NCBI GenBank assembly: GCA_024707265.1
Contig: JANQAB010000009.1
Span: 434,001 to 498,000 of the forward strand
Direction of reading: 5' to 3'
Length of the DNA: 64,000 bases
Origin: Sporocytophaga sp.
GTDB lineage: Bacteria > Bacteroidota > Bacteroidia > Cytophagales > Cytophagaceae
Shown: positions 46,412-55,988 of the stretch, piece after piece
Numbering within the stretch: position 1 is the first letter of the stretch
Layout: every line of letters begins with the position of its first letter
The notes under the pieces: generated by a model
Database searches by the model: none
What the model was told of the DNA's origin: nothing
Seen by the model: only the letters and a program-made list of their open reading frames with translations
Position numbers and translations under genes: made by a program

Positions 46412-46548
46412 TTACAATGAAATCTTTTTGAAATTAATGATTCGATGAAAAAGTCAAGACGCACATAATCTGGTAACTTACATAAATTCGCGGGGCCAGG
46501 TTCATCCGAATCCATATTCTAATTTGTTAAATTAAACTTAAATATTAT

Positions 46549-46983
46549 TTAAAAAGGTAGATCGTCCATATCATCGTCTACTGAAGCGGACTGTGCTACA
46601 GGCTCAGAGCTGTATGAAGCTCTCGCTTCTCCTCCATCTGCCTGCCTTCCTCCACCGCCTCCAAGCATGGACATATTTTGTCCGATAATCTCCGTGGTGT
46701 ATTTTTTCACTCCTTCTTTATCTTCATAAGAACGAGTTCTCAGCTTACCTTCGACATAAAGCTGATTACCTTTTTTCAGATATTTTTCAATTACATCTGC
46801 GATAGGCCCCCAGAAAGACACATTGTGCCATTCGGTTTGTTCTACTCTTTCTCCGTTTTTGTCTTTGTAGACTTCTGAAGTAGCTAAGGTAAAGCTTGCC
46901 ACCTTTCTTCCGGATTCCATTACTCTGATTTCAGGATCCTTCCCAAGGCGTCCTACCAGAATTACTTTGTTTACACCGCTCAT
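46549..46983 (-). CDS. ssb: Single-stranded DNA-binding protein
   Basis: 144 residues. An OB-fold (MSGVNKVILVGRLGKDPEIR, EWHNVSFWGPIADVIEKYLK, LYVEGKLRTRSYEDKEG) binds single-stranded DNA as a tetramer in replication and repair. The Gly-rich linker is short and the acidic tail ends DDMDDLPF, the partner-docking tip used by RecG and other repair enzymes. It lies between mutY and gldE on the minus strand, as in many Bacteroidota. Confidence 0.97.
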   Translation of the reverse strand: MSGVNKVILVGRLGKDPEIRVMESGRKVASFTLATSEVYKDKNGERVEQTEWHNVSFWGPIADVIEKYLKKGNQLYVEGKLRTRSYEDKEGVKKYTTEIIGQNMSMLGGGGGRQADGGEARASYSSEPVAQSASVDDDMDDLPF

Positions 46984-47038
46984 AGCTGATTGTTTTTAAG
47001 GTTTATTAATTAATATATAATAATAGAGCTAAAGATAA

Positions 47039-48094
47039 TTAAAATTCACATTGCTTCAAAAATCTTTGAATCAAAACCGGTTTTGGAAGGTCATTTATCT
47101 GATTAATAGAGAATTCCTTCATCTCCAAAGCACCCTTTATAGCATTAAATGCAGTCTTTGTATTTACATTTATTATATGTCCCTGGCAAAAAAGTATCTG
47201 ATGGGTTAAAATATGTTTCATCACTTCTGATGACTTTACTATGGTTAATTCATCAGAAGGAAGTTTTTTCAATAATTTTCCTGGATCCAGTATTTTAGTA
47301 GATTCATTATTATAAAATTCATATAATCCCTGCCAGATGTCCTTACTTTTCCTTTCTTTCATTAAAATCTTATCCTTCCATCTAAAAGCCAGGTAATTAA
47401 AGTGTCTGTTCTTTTTTACTATTTTTTTATTTTTCACAGGAAGGGAAGATTGTTCATTTGCTCTGAAAGCATAGCATCGGGCCGAAACCGGACAATCTTC
47501 ACATTTTGGTTTTGCCGGAACACAATGCAAGGCTCCAAATTCCATTATCGCCTGATTGTAAGTGGCAGGATCATTTTGAGGAATTAAAGCATTTGCCAGT
47601 TGGCGAAACTTCTTAACCCCTGAAGGAGAGCCAATATCATCAGTGATTCCAAAAAAACGGGAAAGAACTCTAAAGACATTTCCATCCACCACAGCGACGG
47701 GTTCATTAAATGAAAAAGAGGCAATGGCAGCAGCGGTATATGGACCTACACCTTTAAGTTTTAATAATTCATTATAAGTCTGGGGAAAATTTCCACTATA
47801 TTTTTCCACAATTAATTTTGCGGTTGCATGTAAGTTTCTGGCCCTTGAATAATATCCCAGCCCCTCCCATAATCTCAAAACCTCCCTTTCTTCCGCTTTT
47901 GCCAACTTACTCACATCAGGATATTTATCTATGAATTTGTAAAAATAGGGTAAACCCTGATCGACTCTTGTCTGCTGAAGAAGTATCTCTGAAAGCCATA
48001 TTTTATAAGGATTTTCGGTTTCTCTCCAAGGCAAATCCCGCTTGTTTTTTGAGTACCAGGTAATTAATTCACAAACGAATTCTTTGTTTTCCAC
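47039..48094 (-). CDS. mutY: A/G-specific adenine glycosylase MutY
   Basis: 351 residues. It removes adenine mispaired with 8-oxoguanine. Visible: the helix-hairpin-helix with the catalytic aspartate (LKGVGPYTAAAIASF then VAVVDGNVFRV), the [4Fe-4S] cluster pattern C-x6-C-x2-C-x5-C in CVPAKPKCEDCPVSARC, and a C-terminal Nudix-like recognition domain (RHFNYLAFRWKDKILMKERK). It is of normal length and starts with ATG. The gene precedes ssb and is divergent from the HU gene. Confidence 0.96.
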   Translation of the reverse strand: MENKEFVCELITWYSKNKRDLPWRETENPYKIWLSEILLQQTRVDQGLPYFYKFIDKYPDVSKLAKAEEREVLRLWEGLGYYSRARNLHATAKLIVEKYSGNFPQTYNELLKLKGVGPYTAAAIASFSFNEPVAVVDGNVFRVLSRFFGITDDIGSPSGVKKFRQLANALIPQNDPATYNQAIMEFGALHCVPAKPKCEDCPVSARCYAFRANEQSSLPVKNKKIVKKNRHFNYLAFRWKDKILMKERKSKDIWQGLYEFYNNESTKILDPGKLLKKLPSDELTIVKSSEVMKHILTHQILFCQGHIINVNTKTAFNAIKGALEMKEFSINQINDLPKPVLIQRFLKQCEF

Positions 48095-48233
48095 GTTATT
48101 ATATTACAAAAGTAAGATTTATAGAGAATTAGGAACGCCGTGCTAATTTTTATTTCCCAAATTTGCTTACGAAGTAAATCAGCTCAGTATTCAGTATTAA
48201 AAATTCCCTATTAATTAAATATAATTTATAATT

Positions 48234-48545
48234 ATGACAAAAGCAGAAGTAATCGCAGAAATTGCTGAAAAAACCGGCGTAGATAAAACAGATGTTTCTG
48301 CAACGGTAGAAGCTTTCTTCAATGTTATCAAATCAACAATGTCTGAAGGCGAGAATATTTATGTAAGAGGTTTTGGAAGCTTCGTAAATAAGAAAAGAGC
48401 AAAGAAAGTTGCAAGGAACATTTCAAAAAATACAGCTATCATAATTGATGAGCATTATATTCCTAGCTTTAAGCCTTCTAAAACTTTTGTAGAAAAAATT
48501 AAAACTTCTGTTAAAGAAGGTCCTGTTAAAGAAGAAAGAAATTAG
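48234..48545 (+). CDS. HU-family DNA-binding protein
   Basis: 103 residues. A histone-like protein of the HU/IHF fold: MTKAEVIAEIAEKTGVDKTD at the N-terminus, the beta-arm region NIYVRGFGSFVNKKRAKKVA, and the post-arm motif IPSFKPSKTFVEKIK. It is slightly longer than classical HU (90 residues) owing to a Lys/Glu tail. It bends and compacts DNA. It is upstream of the TPR gene by 23 bp on the same strand and probably heads the HU-TPR-COX24-rng operon. Confidence 0.93.
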   Translation: MTKAEVIAEIAEKTGVDKTDVSATVEAFFNVIKSTMSEGENIYVRGFGSFVNKKRAKKVARNISKNTAIIIDEHYIPSFKPSKTFVEKIKTSVKEGPVKEERN

Positions 48546-48568
48546 TAATTTTGAACAAAAATAAACTA

Positions 48569-49396
48569 ATGACAAAACCACAAATAACTCTGATAATAAC
48601 CTCGGTCATATTTGTGGTTTTGATTTTCCAATTGCCGAAGGTCATTATCAAAAATGACAAGCAGTTAAAATCATCGACACAAACAGCCCAAAACACCTCT
48701 GGATCTGCACCTGTTGCTCCGGACGAGCATACTAAATCTGTTAATAAGGAGGACCTTGAAAAAATAGAGGTTCTTAGAAAGAATTATTATTCCTTTTCAA
48801 ATAAAGAAAAAAAGCTTAAATTTGCGGACTCAATTTCCAGGCTGTATTTAAAAGCTATGGTTTTTGACAGTGCAGCCAAATTTTCAGCAGAAGTTGCCGC
48901 TTTGGATCCAAAGCCAGAAACCTGGGAAAAAGCAGGAGACGCCTACAACCAGGCTGCAATTGTTGCCGGAGATGCTGAAAAAGCTGATTTCAGTGCTAAG
49001 TCCAGATCTTTTTACGAAAAAATTCTGGAGAACAATCCGAAATCTTATGATGTTAAAGCCAAGATGGCTATGACATATGTCGGAGGCCCTGAACCAATGA
49101 AAGGTATTACGATGCTGAGAGAAATTCTAAAAGATTCACCTGAAAATGAGGTTGCGATCTTTGATCTTGGAATTCTTTCTCTTCAATCCGGTCAGCATGA
49201 AAAAGCAATATCCAGGTTTAATGATCTTTTGAAAATTAACCCAAACCATACTGCGGGTCTTATATATATGGGAGTTGCGCAGTACGAAATGGGAAAAAGA
49301 TCTGAAGCAAAGCAATATTTTGAAAAAGCTAAGATGCTTAATACAGATCCTGTATTTGCTTCGACCATAGATAGTTATTTAAAGGAATTAAAATAA
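48569..49396 (+). CDS. Membrane-anchored TPR protein
   Basis: About 275 residues from the ATG at 48569; a TTG 18 bp earlier would add six residues. An N-terminal helix (ITLIITSVIFVVLIFQLPKV) anchors the protein and a Ser/Thr linker follows. The remainder is tetratricopeptide repeats (AKFSAEVAALDPKPETWEKA, FDLGILSLQSGQHEKAISRF, IYMGVAQYEMGKRSEAKQYF), probably for protein-protein contact. It is co-directional with HU upstream and the 29-residue ribosome-type protein downstream. The function is not known beyond scaffolding. Confidence 0.8.
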   Translation: MTKPQITLIITSVIFVVLIFQLPKVIIKNDKQLKSSTQTAQNTSGSAPVAPDEHTKSVNKEDLEKIEVLRKNYYSFSNKEKKLKFADSISRLYLKAMVFDSAAKFSAEVAALDPKPETWEKAGDAYNQAAIVAGDAEKADFSAKSRSFYEKILENNPKSYDVKAKMAMTYVGGPEPMKGITMLREILKDSPENEVAIFDLGILSLQSGQHEKAISRFNDLLKINPNHTAGLIYMGVAQYEMGKRSEAKQYFEKAKMLNTDPVFASTIDSYLKELK

Positions 49397-49422
49397 AGTT
49401 TACAAATAAAAATTTACAGATT

Positions 49423-49512
49423 ATGCCTTGCGGAAAAAAAAGAAAGAGACATAAAATTGCTACTCACAAAAGGAAAAAACGTCTAAGAAAAAACAGACAC
49501 AAGAAAAAATAA
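49423..49512 (+). CDS. 29-residue AURKAIP1/COX24-domain (mS38-like) protein
   Basis: The frame starting at ATG 49423 encodes MPCGKKRKRHKIATHKRKKR followed by LRKNRHKKK: 29 residues, more than half Lys, Arg or His. This is the short COX24/AURKAIP1 (DUF1713) motif of the mitochondrial ribosomal protein mS38, found as tiny conserved proteins in Bacteroidota. A ribosome-associated role is inferred from the mitochondrial relative. It lies between the TPR gene and rng. Annotation pipelines easily miss it because of its size. Confidence 0.85.
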   Translation: MPCGKKRKRHKIATHKRKKRLRKNRHKKK

Positions 49513-49611
49513 TCCTTTTCAGTTTCCAGTTTTCCACTTTTCCGCCAGTTCAATAGATTCTTTTGGACTGGTAATTTCTATTTGTTTATTTTTTAAAACA
49601 AAATAACTGGT

Positions 49612-51165
49612 TTGAGTAACGAACTCCTAATTAATGTTACTCAGAAAGGGAATCGTATTGCCCTTCTGAAAGACAAACGTTTAATTGAATGCCACTTTGA
49701 AACAAGTGGCCATCAGTTTAACGTGGGAGATATTTATCTGGGAACTGTTAAAAAACTTGTACCTGGTTTAAATGCTGCCTTTATAGATCTGGGATATGAG
49801 AAAGACGCCTTTCTTCATTATCTAGATCTTGGCCCCCAATTTAAATCCCTGACCAAATATTCAAAATTTGTTCAGACTAACTCTAAAGCGACTTCCAAGC
49901 TCAATAAATTCTCCTTGGAAAAAGATATTCCCAAAGATGGGAAAATCAGCCAGGTGCTGACCAAAAATCAGCAAATTCTTGTGCAGGTAGTCAAAGAGCC
50001 TATATCCAGCAAAGGACCGAGATTGTCTTGTGAAATCTCTCTTGCTGGAAGATACATTGTGCTTGTCCCCTTCTCCGATGTAATCAGTGTCTCTAAAAAA
50101 ATCACCGAAAAAGACGAAAGACTCCGCCTTACCAGACTTGTAACTTCTATTAAACCCGAAAACTTCGGCGTTATTATAAGAACAGTCGCGGAAGGAAAAG
50201 ATGTCGCCGAACTTGACAGGGATCTTAGAACGCTTGTTAAAAAGTGGGAAGACGGATTTAAAGCTCTTAAAACTGCCAAACCCAGAGATCTGGTTATCGG
50301 GGAACTGAGCAGAGCATCTTCCATTCTGAGAGACATGCTGAATGAAAGCTTTGATAGTATTTCCATTGATAGCAAAGAAAGCTACGATGAGATCAGAAAT
50401 TTTATCAAGACAATCGCTCCCGATAAAGAGAAAATAGTAAAACTACATCAAGGAAAAATAAAGTTGTTCGAGGCTGCCGGAATTGAAAAACAGCTGAAAG
50501 GCCTTTTTGGAAAATCAGTAAGTCTGCCTGGTGGTGGATATCTCATCATAGAACACACTGAAGCACTTCATGTAATTGATGTCAACAGCGGAAATAAATC
50601 CAATGCGGAAAGTGATCAGGAAAATACTGCCCTTGCCGTAAACCTTGAAGCCGCCAAAGAAATCGGACGTCAGCTCAGGCTGAGAGATATGGGCGGTATC
50701 ATCGTAGTGGATTTCATAGACATGAAGAAGGCTGACAATAGAAGGATCGTCTATGAAAAAATGAGGGAAGAAATGAAGGACGACAGAGCCAAATTTGTTA
50801 TTCTTCCTTTATCCAAATTCGGTCTTATGCAGATTACCCGTCAGAGGGTAAGACCGGAAATGAACATCAGCACTCTGGAAACCTGTCCGACCTGTAACGG
50901 CACCGGAAAAATTACAGCCAGCATTCTTGTTTCCGATCAGCTGGAAAACAATCTTGAATACATCATTAACAAGCAAAACGAAAAACATATTCGTATTGCT
51001 CTGCACCCATACCTGCACGCTTACTTCACTCAAGGAATAATGTCCCGCCGGGTAAAATGGTTCTTCAAATATCAGAGGTGGATAAGAATGGAGAAAGATA
51101 CTTCTCTGGGAATTACTGAATTTAAGTTTAAAAACGAACAGGGAGAAGAAATCGAGATTGTCTGA
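49612..51165 (+). CDS. rng: Ribonuclease G/E
   Basis: 517 residues starting at TTG, which gives the family N-terminus MSNELLINVTQKGNRIALLK. An S1 RNA-binding domain (VGDIYLGTVKKLVPGLNAAF, FIDLGYEKDAFLHYLDLG) is followed by the RNase E/G catalytic core with the metal-binding aspartates in HVIDVNSGNKS and GGIIVVDFIDM, and the zinc-link CPTCNGTG. It cleaves single-stranded RNA, taking part in 16S rRNA 5'-end maturation and mRNA decay. The length is typical of RNase G without the long RNase E scaffold tail. Confidence 0.95.
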   Translation: MSNELLINVTQKGNRIALLKDKRLIECHFETSGHQFNVGDIYLGTVKKLVPGLNAAFIDLGYEKDAFLHYLDLGPQFKSLTKYSKFVQTNSKATSKLNKFSLEKDIPKDGKISQVLTKNQQILVQVVKEPISSKGPRLSCEISLAGRYIVLVPFSDVISVSKKITEKDERLRLTRLVTSIKPENFGVIIRTVAEGKDVAELDRDLRTLVKKWEDGFKALKTAKPRDLVIGELSRASSILRDMLNESFDSISIDSKESYDEIRNFIKTIAPDKEKIVKLHQGKIKLFEAAGIEKQLKGLFGKSVSLPGGGYLIIEHTEALHVIDVNSGNKSNAESDQENTALAVNLEAAKEIGRQLRLRDMGGIIVVDFIDMKKADNRRIVYEKMREEMKDDRAKFVILPLSKFGLMQITRQRVRPEMNISTLETCPTCNGTGKITASILVSDQLENNLEYIINKQNEKHIRIALHPYLHAYFTQGIMSRRVKWFFKYQRWIRMEKDTSLGITEFKFKNEQGEEIEIV

Positions 51166-51180
51166 TTTCTTCCCCCTGTT
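51137..51180. terminator. Long hairpin at the rng 3' end
   Basis: AACAGGGaGAAGAAATC pairs with GATTTCTTCcCCCTGTT around a 10-base loop, starting inside the last codons of rng and lying between convergent genes. On the minus strand it is followed by CGTTTTTAAA. Probably a bidirectional terminator. Confidence 0.6.
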
Positions 51181-51205
51181 CATTCAGGATTTCTATTTCT
51201 ACCTC

Positions 51206-51871
51206 TTAGAATCTTAATCCAAGATCAAGCGAAATTAAGTCAGTGTTAATTTTCAACTTTGGATCAATTGGATTTCCGTTAACGTCTGTAAGGTCAAATC
51301 TTCTCTTTGTGGCAGCATTGACAAGACCTCTGTTATAACTTATCCCGGCAAGAAGAAAAGTACTTTCTCCCATTTGTAGTTGAATACCAGTACCAAGAAG
51401 AATGCTTGCATCAAAAGGTCTCCATTTGGTAATATATTCATCGGGAAGGTCGGTTTTAATTACATTGTCTTTTATTTTAATATCAAAAGAACCTCCGACA
51501 TTAAAATAAACCTTCATATCAGTTGCAATCTCATTGGTATATAATTTTAAATATGCTGGCAGTGAAATGTACTGAAGGTTATAAGCCTCCTTTGACGAAG
51601 TACCTGCTCCTACATATTTAATGCCCACTCTTCTTGATGAAAACCAGACTCCCGTTACAAAAGCAGCATTATCCCCCATCATAAAGTAAACTTCAGGACC
51701 AGCAATAAATCTTATCCCAAGTCCGCTCTTTTTGTAATCGATACCAGCCTTATCATCTGCTGCAACCCTGTTAAAACTGAAGCCCGGAGCAAACTTAAGA
51801 CCCAACTTCACTTGCGAATATGATGTAATACTTAAAAACAGAATACAACATAATAAAAATGCTTTTTTCAT
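51206..51871 (-). CDS. Outer-membrane beta-barrel protein
   Basis: 221 residues with a signal peptide (AFLLCCILFLSITSYSQ). The mature part is a PF13568-type small barrel: alternating strands such as VKLGLKFAPGFSFNRV, PEVYFMMGDNAAFVTGVWFS, LQYISLPAYLKLYTNE, STFLLAGISYNRGL and a C-terminal strand ending SLDLGLRF with terminal Phe. Related proteins in the phylum include PorT and many uncharacterised barrels; I cannot say which. Divergent from gldB and convergent with rng. Confidence 0.82.
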   Translation of the reverse strand: MKKAFLLCCILFLSITSYSQVKLGLKFAPGFSFNRVAADDKAGIDYKKSGLGIRFIAGPEVYFMMGDNAAFVTGVWFSSRRVGIKYVGAGTSSKEAYNLQYISLPAYLKLYTNEIATDMKVYFNVGGSFDIKIKDNVIKTDLPDEYITKWRPFDASILLGTGIQLQMGESTFLLAGISYNRGLVNAATKRRFDLTDVNGNPIDPKLKINTDLISLDLGLRF

Positions 51872-51933
51872 AGTTTTACGATTTGATAAAAGTAATTTTG
51901 TTCAGTGTAAATATATACTTAATTTCTAATAAC

Positions 51934-52953
51934 ATGTTACCCAGGTTTTTCATTTTTACCTTTTTAGTACTTGCTCTTTTCTCCTGCAAAGAGGATAATC
52001 AGGAAAAGAATAGGATCACAATTCCTCAAGACGAAAAGCCAAAACTTAAAGTACATTACGAAAATCTTTCGCAAGAACTGTTTAACGTGAAGAGCGCTGA
52101 AGATGTTAGGGTTTTTTTGGAAAAGCACCCGCGCTTTTCTGCTGAATTCCTGGAAGTACCAAATGCTGCTGCTGATCCCAAAATGGTCGATTTCATGTTT
52201 AACCTTTATAGCAATCCACAGCTTAAAGCATTTTATGAAGAGTCCGAAAAATATATCAACCAACCTCCGTACCTGAAAGATCAGCTTACCGACCTTTTTG
52301 AAAACATCAAATATTATTATCCGACCTACAATGCTCCGGAAGTAAACACTATTGCAACCGGATTCAAATTCAACAAAGATATTTCTGTTTCTGATAGCCT
52401 GGTGGTAATAAGCACAGATTATTTCCTTGGACCTGATGCTCAATTCCGACCAGTAACTTATGAATATTTCCTAAACCGCTATGACAAGCCATTCATTGCA
52501 CCGATGATCGCAATGGCGCTTTCCAATAAATTCAACGAAGTGGATGCAAAAGATGAGACCATGCTAGCACATATGATCTACCATGGCAAAACACTTTATT
52601 TTATGGAAAGGGTATTGCCTGAAACCCCGGACAGTCTTTTGATCATGTATCCGGAAAAGACAGTAGAGGATATTGAGAAAAATCTGGATGTAATCTGGGG
52701 TCATTTTATTGACAAAAAACTGTTTTACGAAACCAAGCCAAGGATCATAGAGAAGTATATTGGTGAATCTCCAAAGATCAGCGAAATAGGTGAGAAATGC
52801 CCTGGACGCATTGGTCGTTGGCTGGGATGGCAGATCGTAAGAAAATATATGAAAGATCACCCAGATGTTACTCTACAAGATCTGATGGCGGATAAAAATG
52901 CCAGGAAGATTTTTGAAGAATCCAAATACAAACCAAAGAAGTCTGAAAAATAA
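51934..52953 (+). CDS. gldB: Gliding motility lipoprotein GldB
   Basis: About 339 residues from the ATG at 51934, where the lipoprotein signal begins (MLPRFFIFTFLVLALFSC); the frame opens 51 bp earlier. Conserved GldB features: YYYPTYNAPEVNTIATGFKF, ISTDYFLGPDAQFRP, MLAHMIYHGKTLYFMERVLP with its His-containing segment typical of a zincin-like fold, and PGRIGRWLGWQIVRKYMKDH. Needed for gliding in Flavobacterium johnsoniae; linked to the T9SS motor but of uncertain activity. Confidence 0.92.
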   Translation: MLPRFFIFTFLVLALFSCKEDNQEKNRITIPQDEKPKLKVHYENLSQELFNVKSAEDVRVFLEKHPRFSAEFLEVPNAAADPKMVDFMFNLYSNPQLKAFYEESEKYINQPPYLKDQLTDLFENIKYYYPTYNAPEVNTIATGFKFNKDISVSDSLVVISTDYFLGPDAQFRPVTYEYFLNRYDKPFIAPMIAMALSNKFNEVDAKDETMLAHMIYHGKTLYFMERVLPETPDSLLIMYPEKTVEDIEKNLDVIWGHFIDKKLFYETKPRIIEKYIGESPKISEIGEKCPGRIGRWLGWQIVRKYMKDHPDVTLQDLMADKNARKIFEESKYKPKKSEK

Positions 52954-52971
52954 CCAATGGAGGTTCTTTCT

Positions 52972-54145
52972 CTATCTGAAGAGAGTCAGAAATTTTGAAA
53001 CCAGTTCTTTCTTTGAAAAGCTTTCAAGCGCAAGTCGGCGGGAATTAATTTGTGCCTTTTGTAATAGTTCTGAATTATTAAGATACGGTTCAAGTTTTTT
53101 CCAAAACTCTTCTGGTTTGTGTTGGTCATAATACAAGCCACAGCCATATTCTTCAACAATATCTTTTATCCAACCTTCAAAATTCAGGATAATGAGTTTT
53201 CCTGCAGCAATTCCATCAAAGAACTTGTTTGGACTTCCCGTCCAAAGGGAAGGATAATCCGCATATGAAACATAAGATGCATCACACAAAGTCAGCGCAT
53301 CACGGATATTTTCTTTATCCTGAAATTCTGAAAAAATGATATTATCAAGATCATGCACTTTTGCATAGCTTTTAATACTTTCAAGCTCCGAACCTGCAGA
53401 TATAAGCAGAAAAACAACATTCCTTATTCCCGTATTTTTTAAATACGCTGCTGCTTCTGCCAGTCGTAACAGGTCATTTGCTTTCCCTGCAGCCCCAAAA
53501 TATCCGATAACAAATTTCCCATTAAGAAATGGGAACTTCTCAGAATGAGAATTTCTGTCGGTTACAAAATATTCACAATCTGAAAAATTAGGAATACATA
53601 CTACTTTTCGCTCACCATTAATCTTTGCGGAGACGTACGCTTCAATAGGAGGTGAAAGAGCTATAATTTTCTCCGAGTTTAGATAGATCCTTTTCTCACA
53701 AAAATAAGTTGCTTTAAGAATAAATCTATTCTTGATAATTCCCATCTCCTCTGGTACCAAAGGCCAAAGATCCCTCACTTCAAAAAAATAAGGAATGCCT
53801 TTGAGCTTCCTTATCGCCAATGCCAGGATACCAACTGTAAGAGGAGTAGAAGTAGCAAATAAAAGATCTGGTCTTTTTTCAGAAATGATAATTCTTATGG
53901 CCTTGTAAAAAAAAAGACAAGAACGCTTTTATTCTTTTACCAAAACTAAAAGTGTTGTCATAAGCTACCTTAACATAATGGACCTTCAGATTTCCAAAAT
54001 ACCGAACTCCAGATTCTTTATTGTGAGAAGTAATGACTAACACTTCATGTCCATCAGCAGCTAAGGCGTTTGTCAGATGCCATGATCGGACAGCTCCACC
54101 TTCCTGTGGGGTCTTAAAATATTGATGAATGTAAAATATCCTCAT
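52972..54145 (-). CDS. Family 4-type glycosyltransferase, one frame break
   Basis: About 390 residues once joined. N-terminal piece: MRIFYIHQYFKTPQEGGAVR and HLTNALAADGHEVLVITSHN, the start of a GT-B fold. C-terminal piece: PYFFEVRDLWPLVPEEMGII, FVIGYFGAAGKANDLLRLAE and WTGSPNKFFDGIAAGKLIIL, the donor-binding half of GT4 enzymes. The pieces join at a run of nine A (plus strand 53907-53915); eight gives the continuous FFYKAIRIIISEKRPDLLFA. The ATG overlaps the asnB stop, so nth-asnB-glycosyltransferase form one operon. Likely makes a surface polysaccharide or glycan. Confidence 0.82.
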
Positions 54146-55985
54146 TCAAAATTGAATTTAAGCCAGCGGCTTAGAATAATGAGGGCCCATAGCTCAGCAG
54201 TGTAATCTGCAGACCTCCGTTCCTGATGTTCGATCATTTGATCTACTTTGTAATATGGAAAATACCGATACAAAAGTTGATTTTTTTCTTTAAGCTGATT
54301 TAGTAAGTTTTTTCCTTCACCTTTTTCAAACCAGCTCTTAAGAGGCAAACCAAAGCCTTCTTTTTTTCCTCCGCACAAAGTCCCCGCCGTCTTTTTCTTT
54401 GCAGCAATTCTTTCAGAATCCATTTGGGGCCATTTTTAAGTAATGTGTTTGCTCCCAACGCTTCGCCCCATGCAACAATATTTTTATCCAGATAAGGAAT
54501 CCGAGCTTCTAGGCAATGTGCCATAGTCATCTGATCTGTAAGACACAAAATGTCATTTATCAGGTAATAATTTTTATCATAGTTCAAAGCTGAATCAAGC
54601 AACTGGTCTTTATTCCAGACTTCTCCAAATTCTTGTAAACGAAGAAAATCTCTGAACTTTAAATTTGAAAAATTATAGAATGTCGTTTGAGGGTCCTGAT
54701 CAATGTCATTTAAAAACCGGGAAATCAAACGAAGGGATTTTGATTTATATGAATGAATTTCACCTAAAAGTTGACCTGTAAGAATGGCCATAGAATTCCT
54801 GAAATATTTCAGATAAATGTTGAAAGCCTTATGCCTGTTATATCCTGCAAATATCTCATCCGCTCCAGCCCCGGACAGGATGACTTTTACATCTTTAAAA
54901 GCTTTCTCAGATAATAGATATGTTAGCAATAATGCACTATCTGCAATGGGCTGATCAAGCTTTTGGATGATATCATCCAGGCGTCCAAGATCACTTGAAG
55001 AAATCTGGACTTCCGTATGCGACGATTGATATTTTTTTGCAGCAAGCCTGGAGTATGAGAAGTCCTGGGTACCTGCCCATGCCTCCGCTTTACTATTTAC
55101 GATACTATACGTTTTTACCCCGCTTCCAAACAACTCCTTTGAAACAGCTAAAAGCAAAGTGGAATCTACGCCTCCGCTGAGAAAAATTCCTGATGTTCCG
55201 GTTGAATAAGTCTGTTCTCTAATCGCCTGTTGAATTAACTCTTCAGACTTTTCCAGGATTTCTTCTTTTGAGTAATGCTGTTTCTTAAATGGGTAACCAA
55301 TGCAAGTGTTCGGTTTAAAGGATATCGATTCTTTCTGAAAACGATTATTCAACTGAAGAAATGTTCCGGGCTCCAGCTCAAAAATGTCCTTGTAAAAAGT
55401 ATTTGGTCTCTGGGCATATTTAAAATGAAGATAGTTATATATTTCTCTGTCATTCAGTTCTTTTCTAACAAGTCCTGTTGCCAGAATTCCCTTTATTTCC
55501 GATGACGCAATAAAGTATTTTTCATCTTCAAAATAATAGATAGGCTTAATTCCTCTTTCGTCTCTGCAGATACTTATTGTTTCCTTGGCATGATCATAAA
55601 ATGCGAACGCAAACATTCCATGAAATTCACCTGCACTCAGAATTCCGCTTTTAATTATCTTAAAAAAAACGGCTTCTGTATCTCCCTCTGTTTTGAAATC
55701 AAAATCAGAAAGTATAGTATTCTTTAATGACTTAAAATTATAAACTTCGCCATTGTATGAAATGGCATAATTCTGATCCGCGCTTATCATTGGCTGATCG
55801 GCCCGACTAAGAGGATCTGTAACTTTCAGCCTGTTGTTTCCTAAAAATATGTTGAATGAAGAATTCTCAAAAAAACATACACCTGAATGATCCGGTCCCC
55901 GATGAACCGTAGCTGCATTCATTTTTTTGATGTAGCTATCATCAAGAAGACGTGTCTTATCTACGATTACATTAATTCCACACAT
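54142..55985 (-). CDS. asnB: Asparagine synthetase (glutamine-hydrolysing), one frame break near the 3' end
   Basis: About 614 residues once joined. Class II amidotransferase with catalytic Cys2 (MCGINVIVDK), the glutaminase motifs HRGPDHSG and ISYNGEVYN, and the synthetase domain with the ATP motif SGGVDSTLLLA and SGAGADEIFAGYNRH. The last 80 residues (KKEGFGLPLKSWFEKGEG) are in another frame; one base appears to be missing near the T5 run at 54392-54396. The position beside a glycosyltransferase suggests it may serve amidation in glycan synthesis instead of bulk asparagine supply; this is inference. Its ATG is 3 bp after nth. Confidence 0.85.
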
Positions 55986-55988
55986 AGG

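Noticed and set aside
46297-46515. Separate 72-residue gene starting MDSDEPGP
   Set aside because: The first eight residues are the normal start of GldE and the rest is unrelated low-quality sequence over a palindrome; treated as damaged gldE instead of a new gene.
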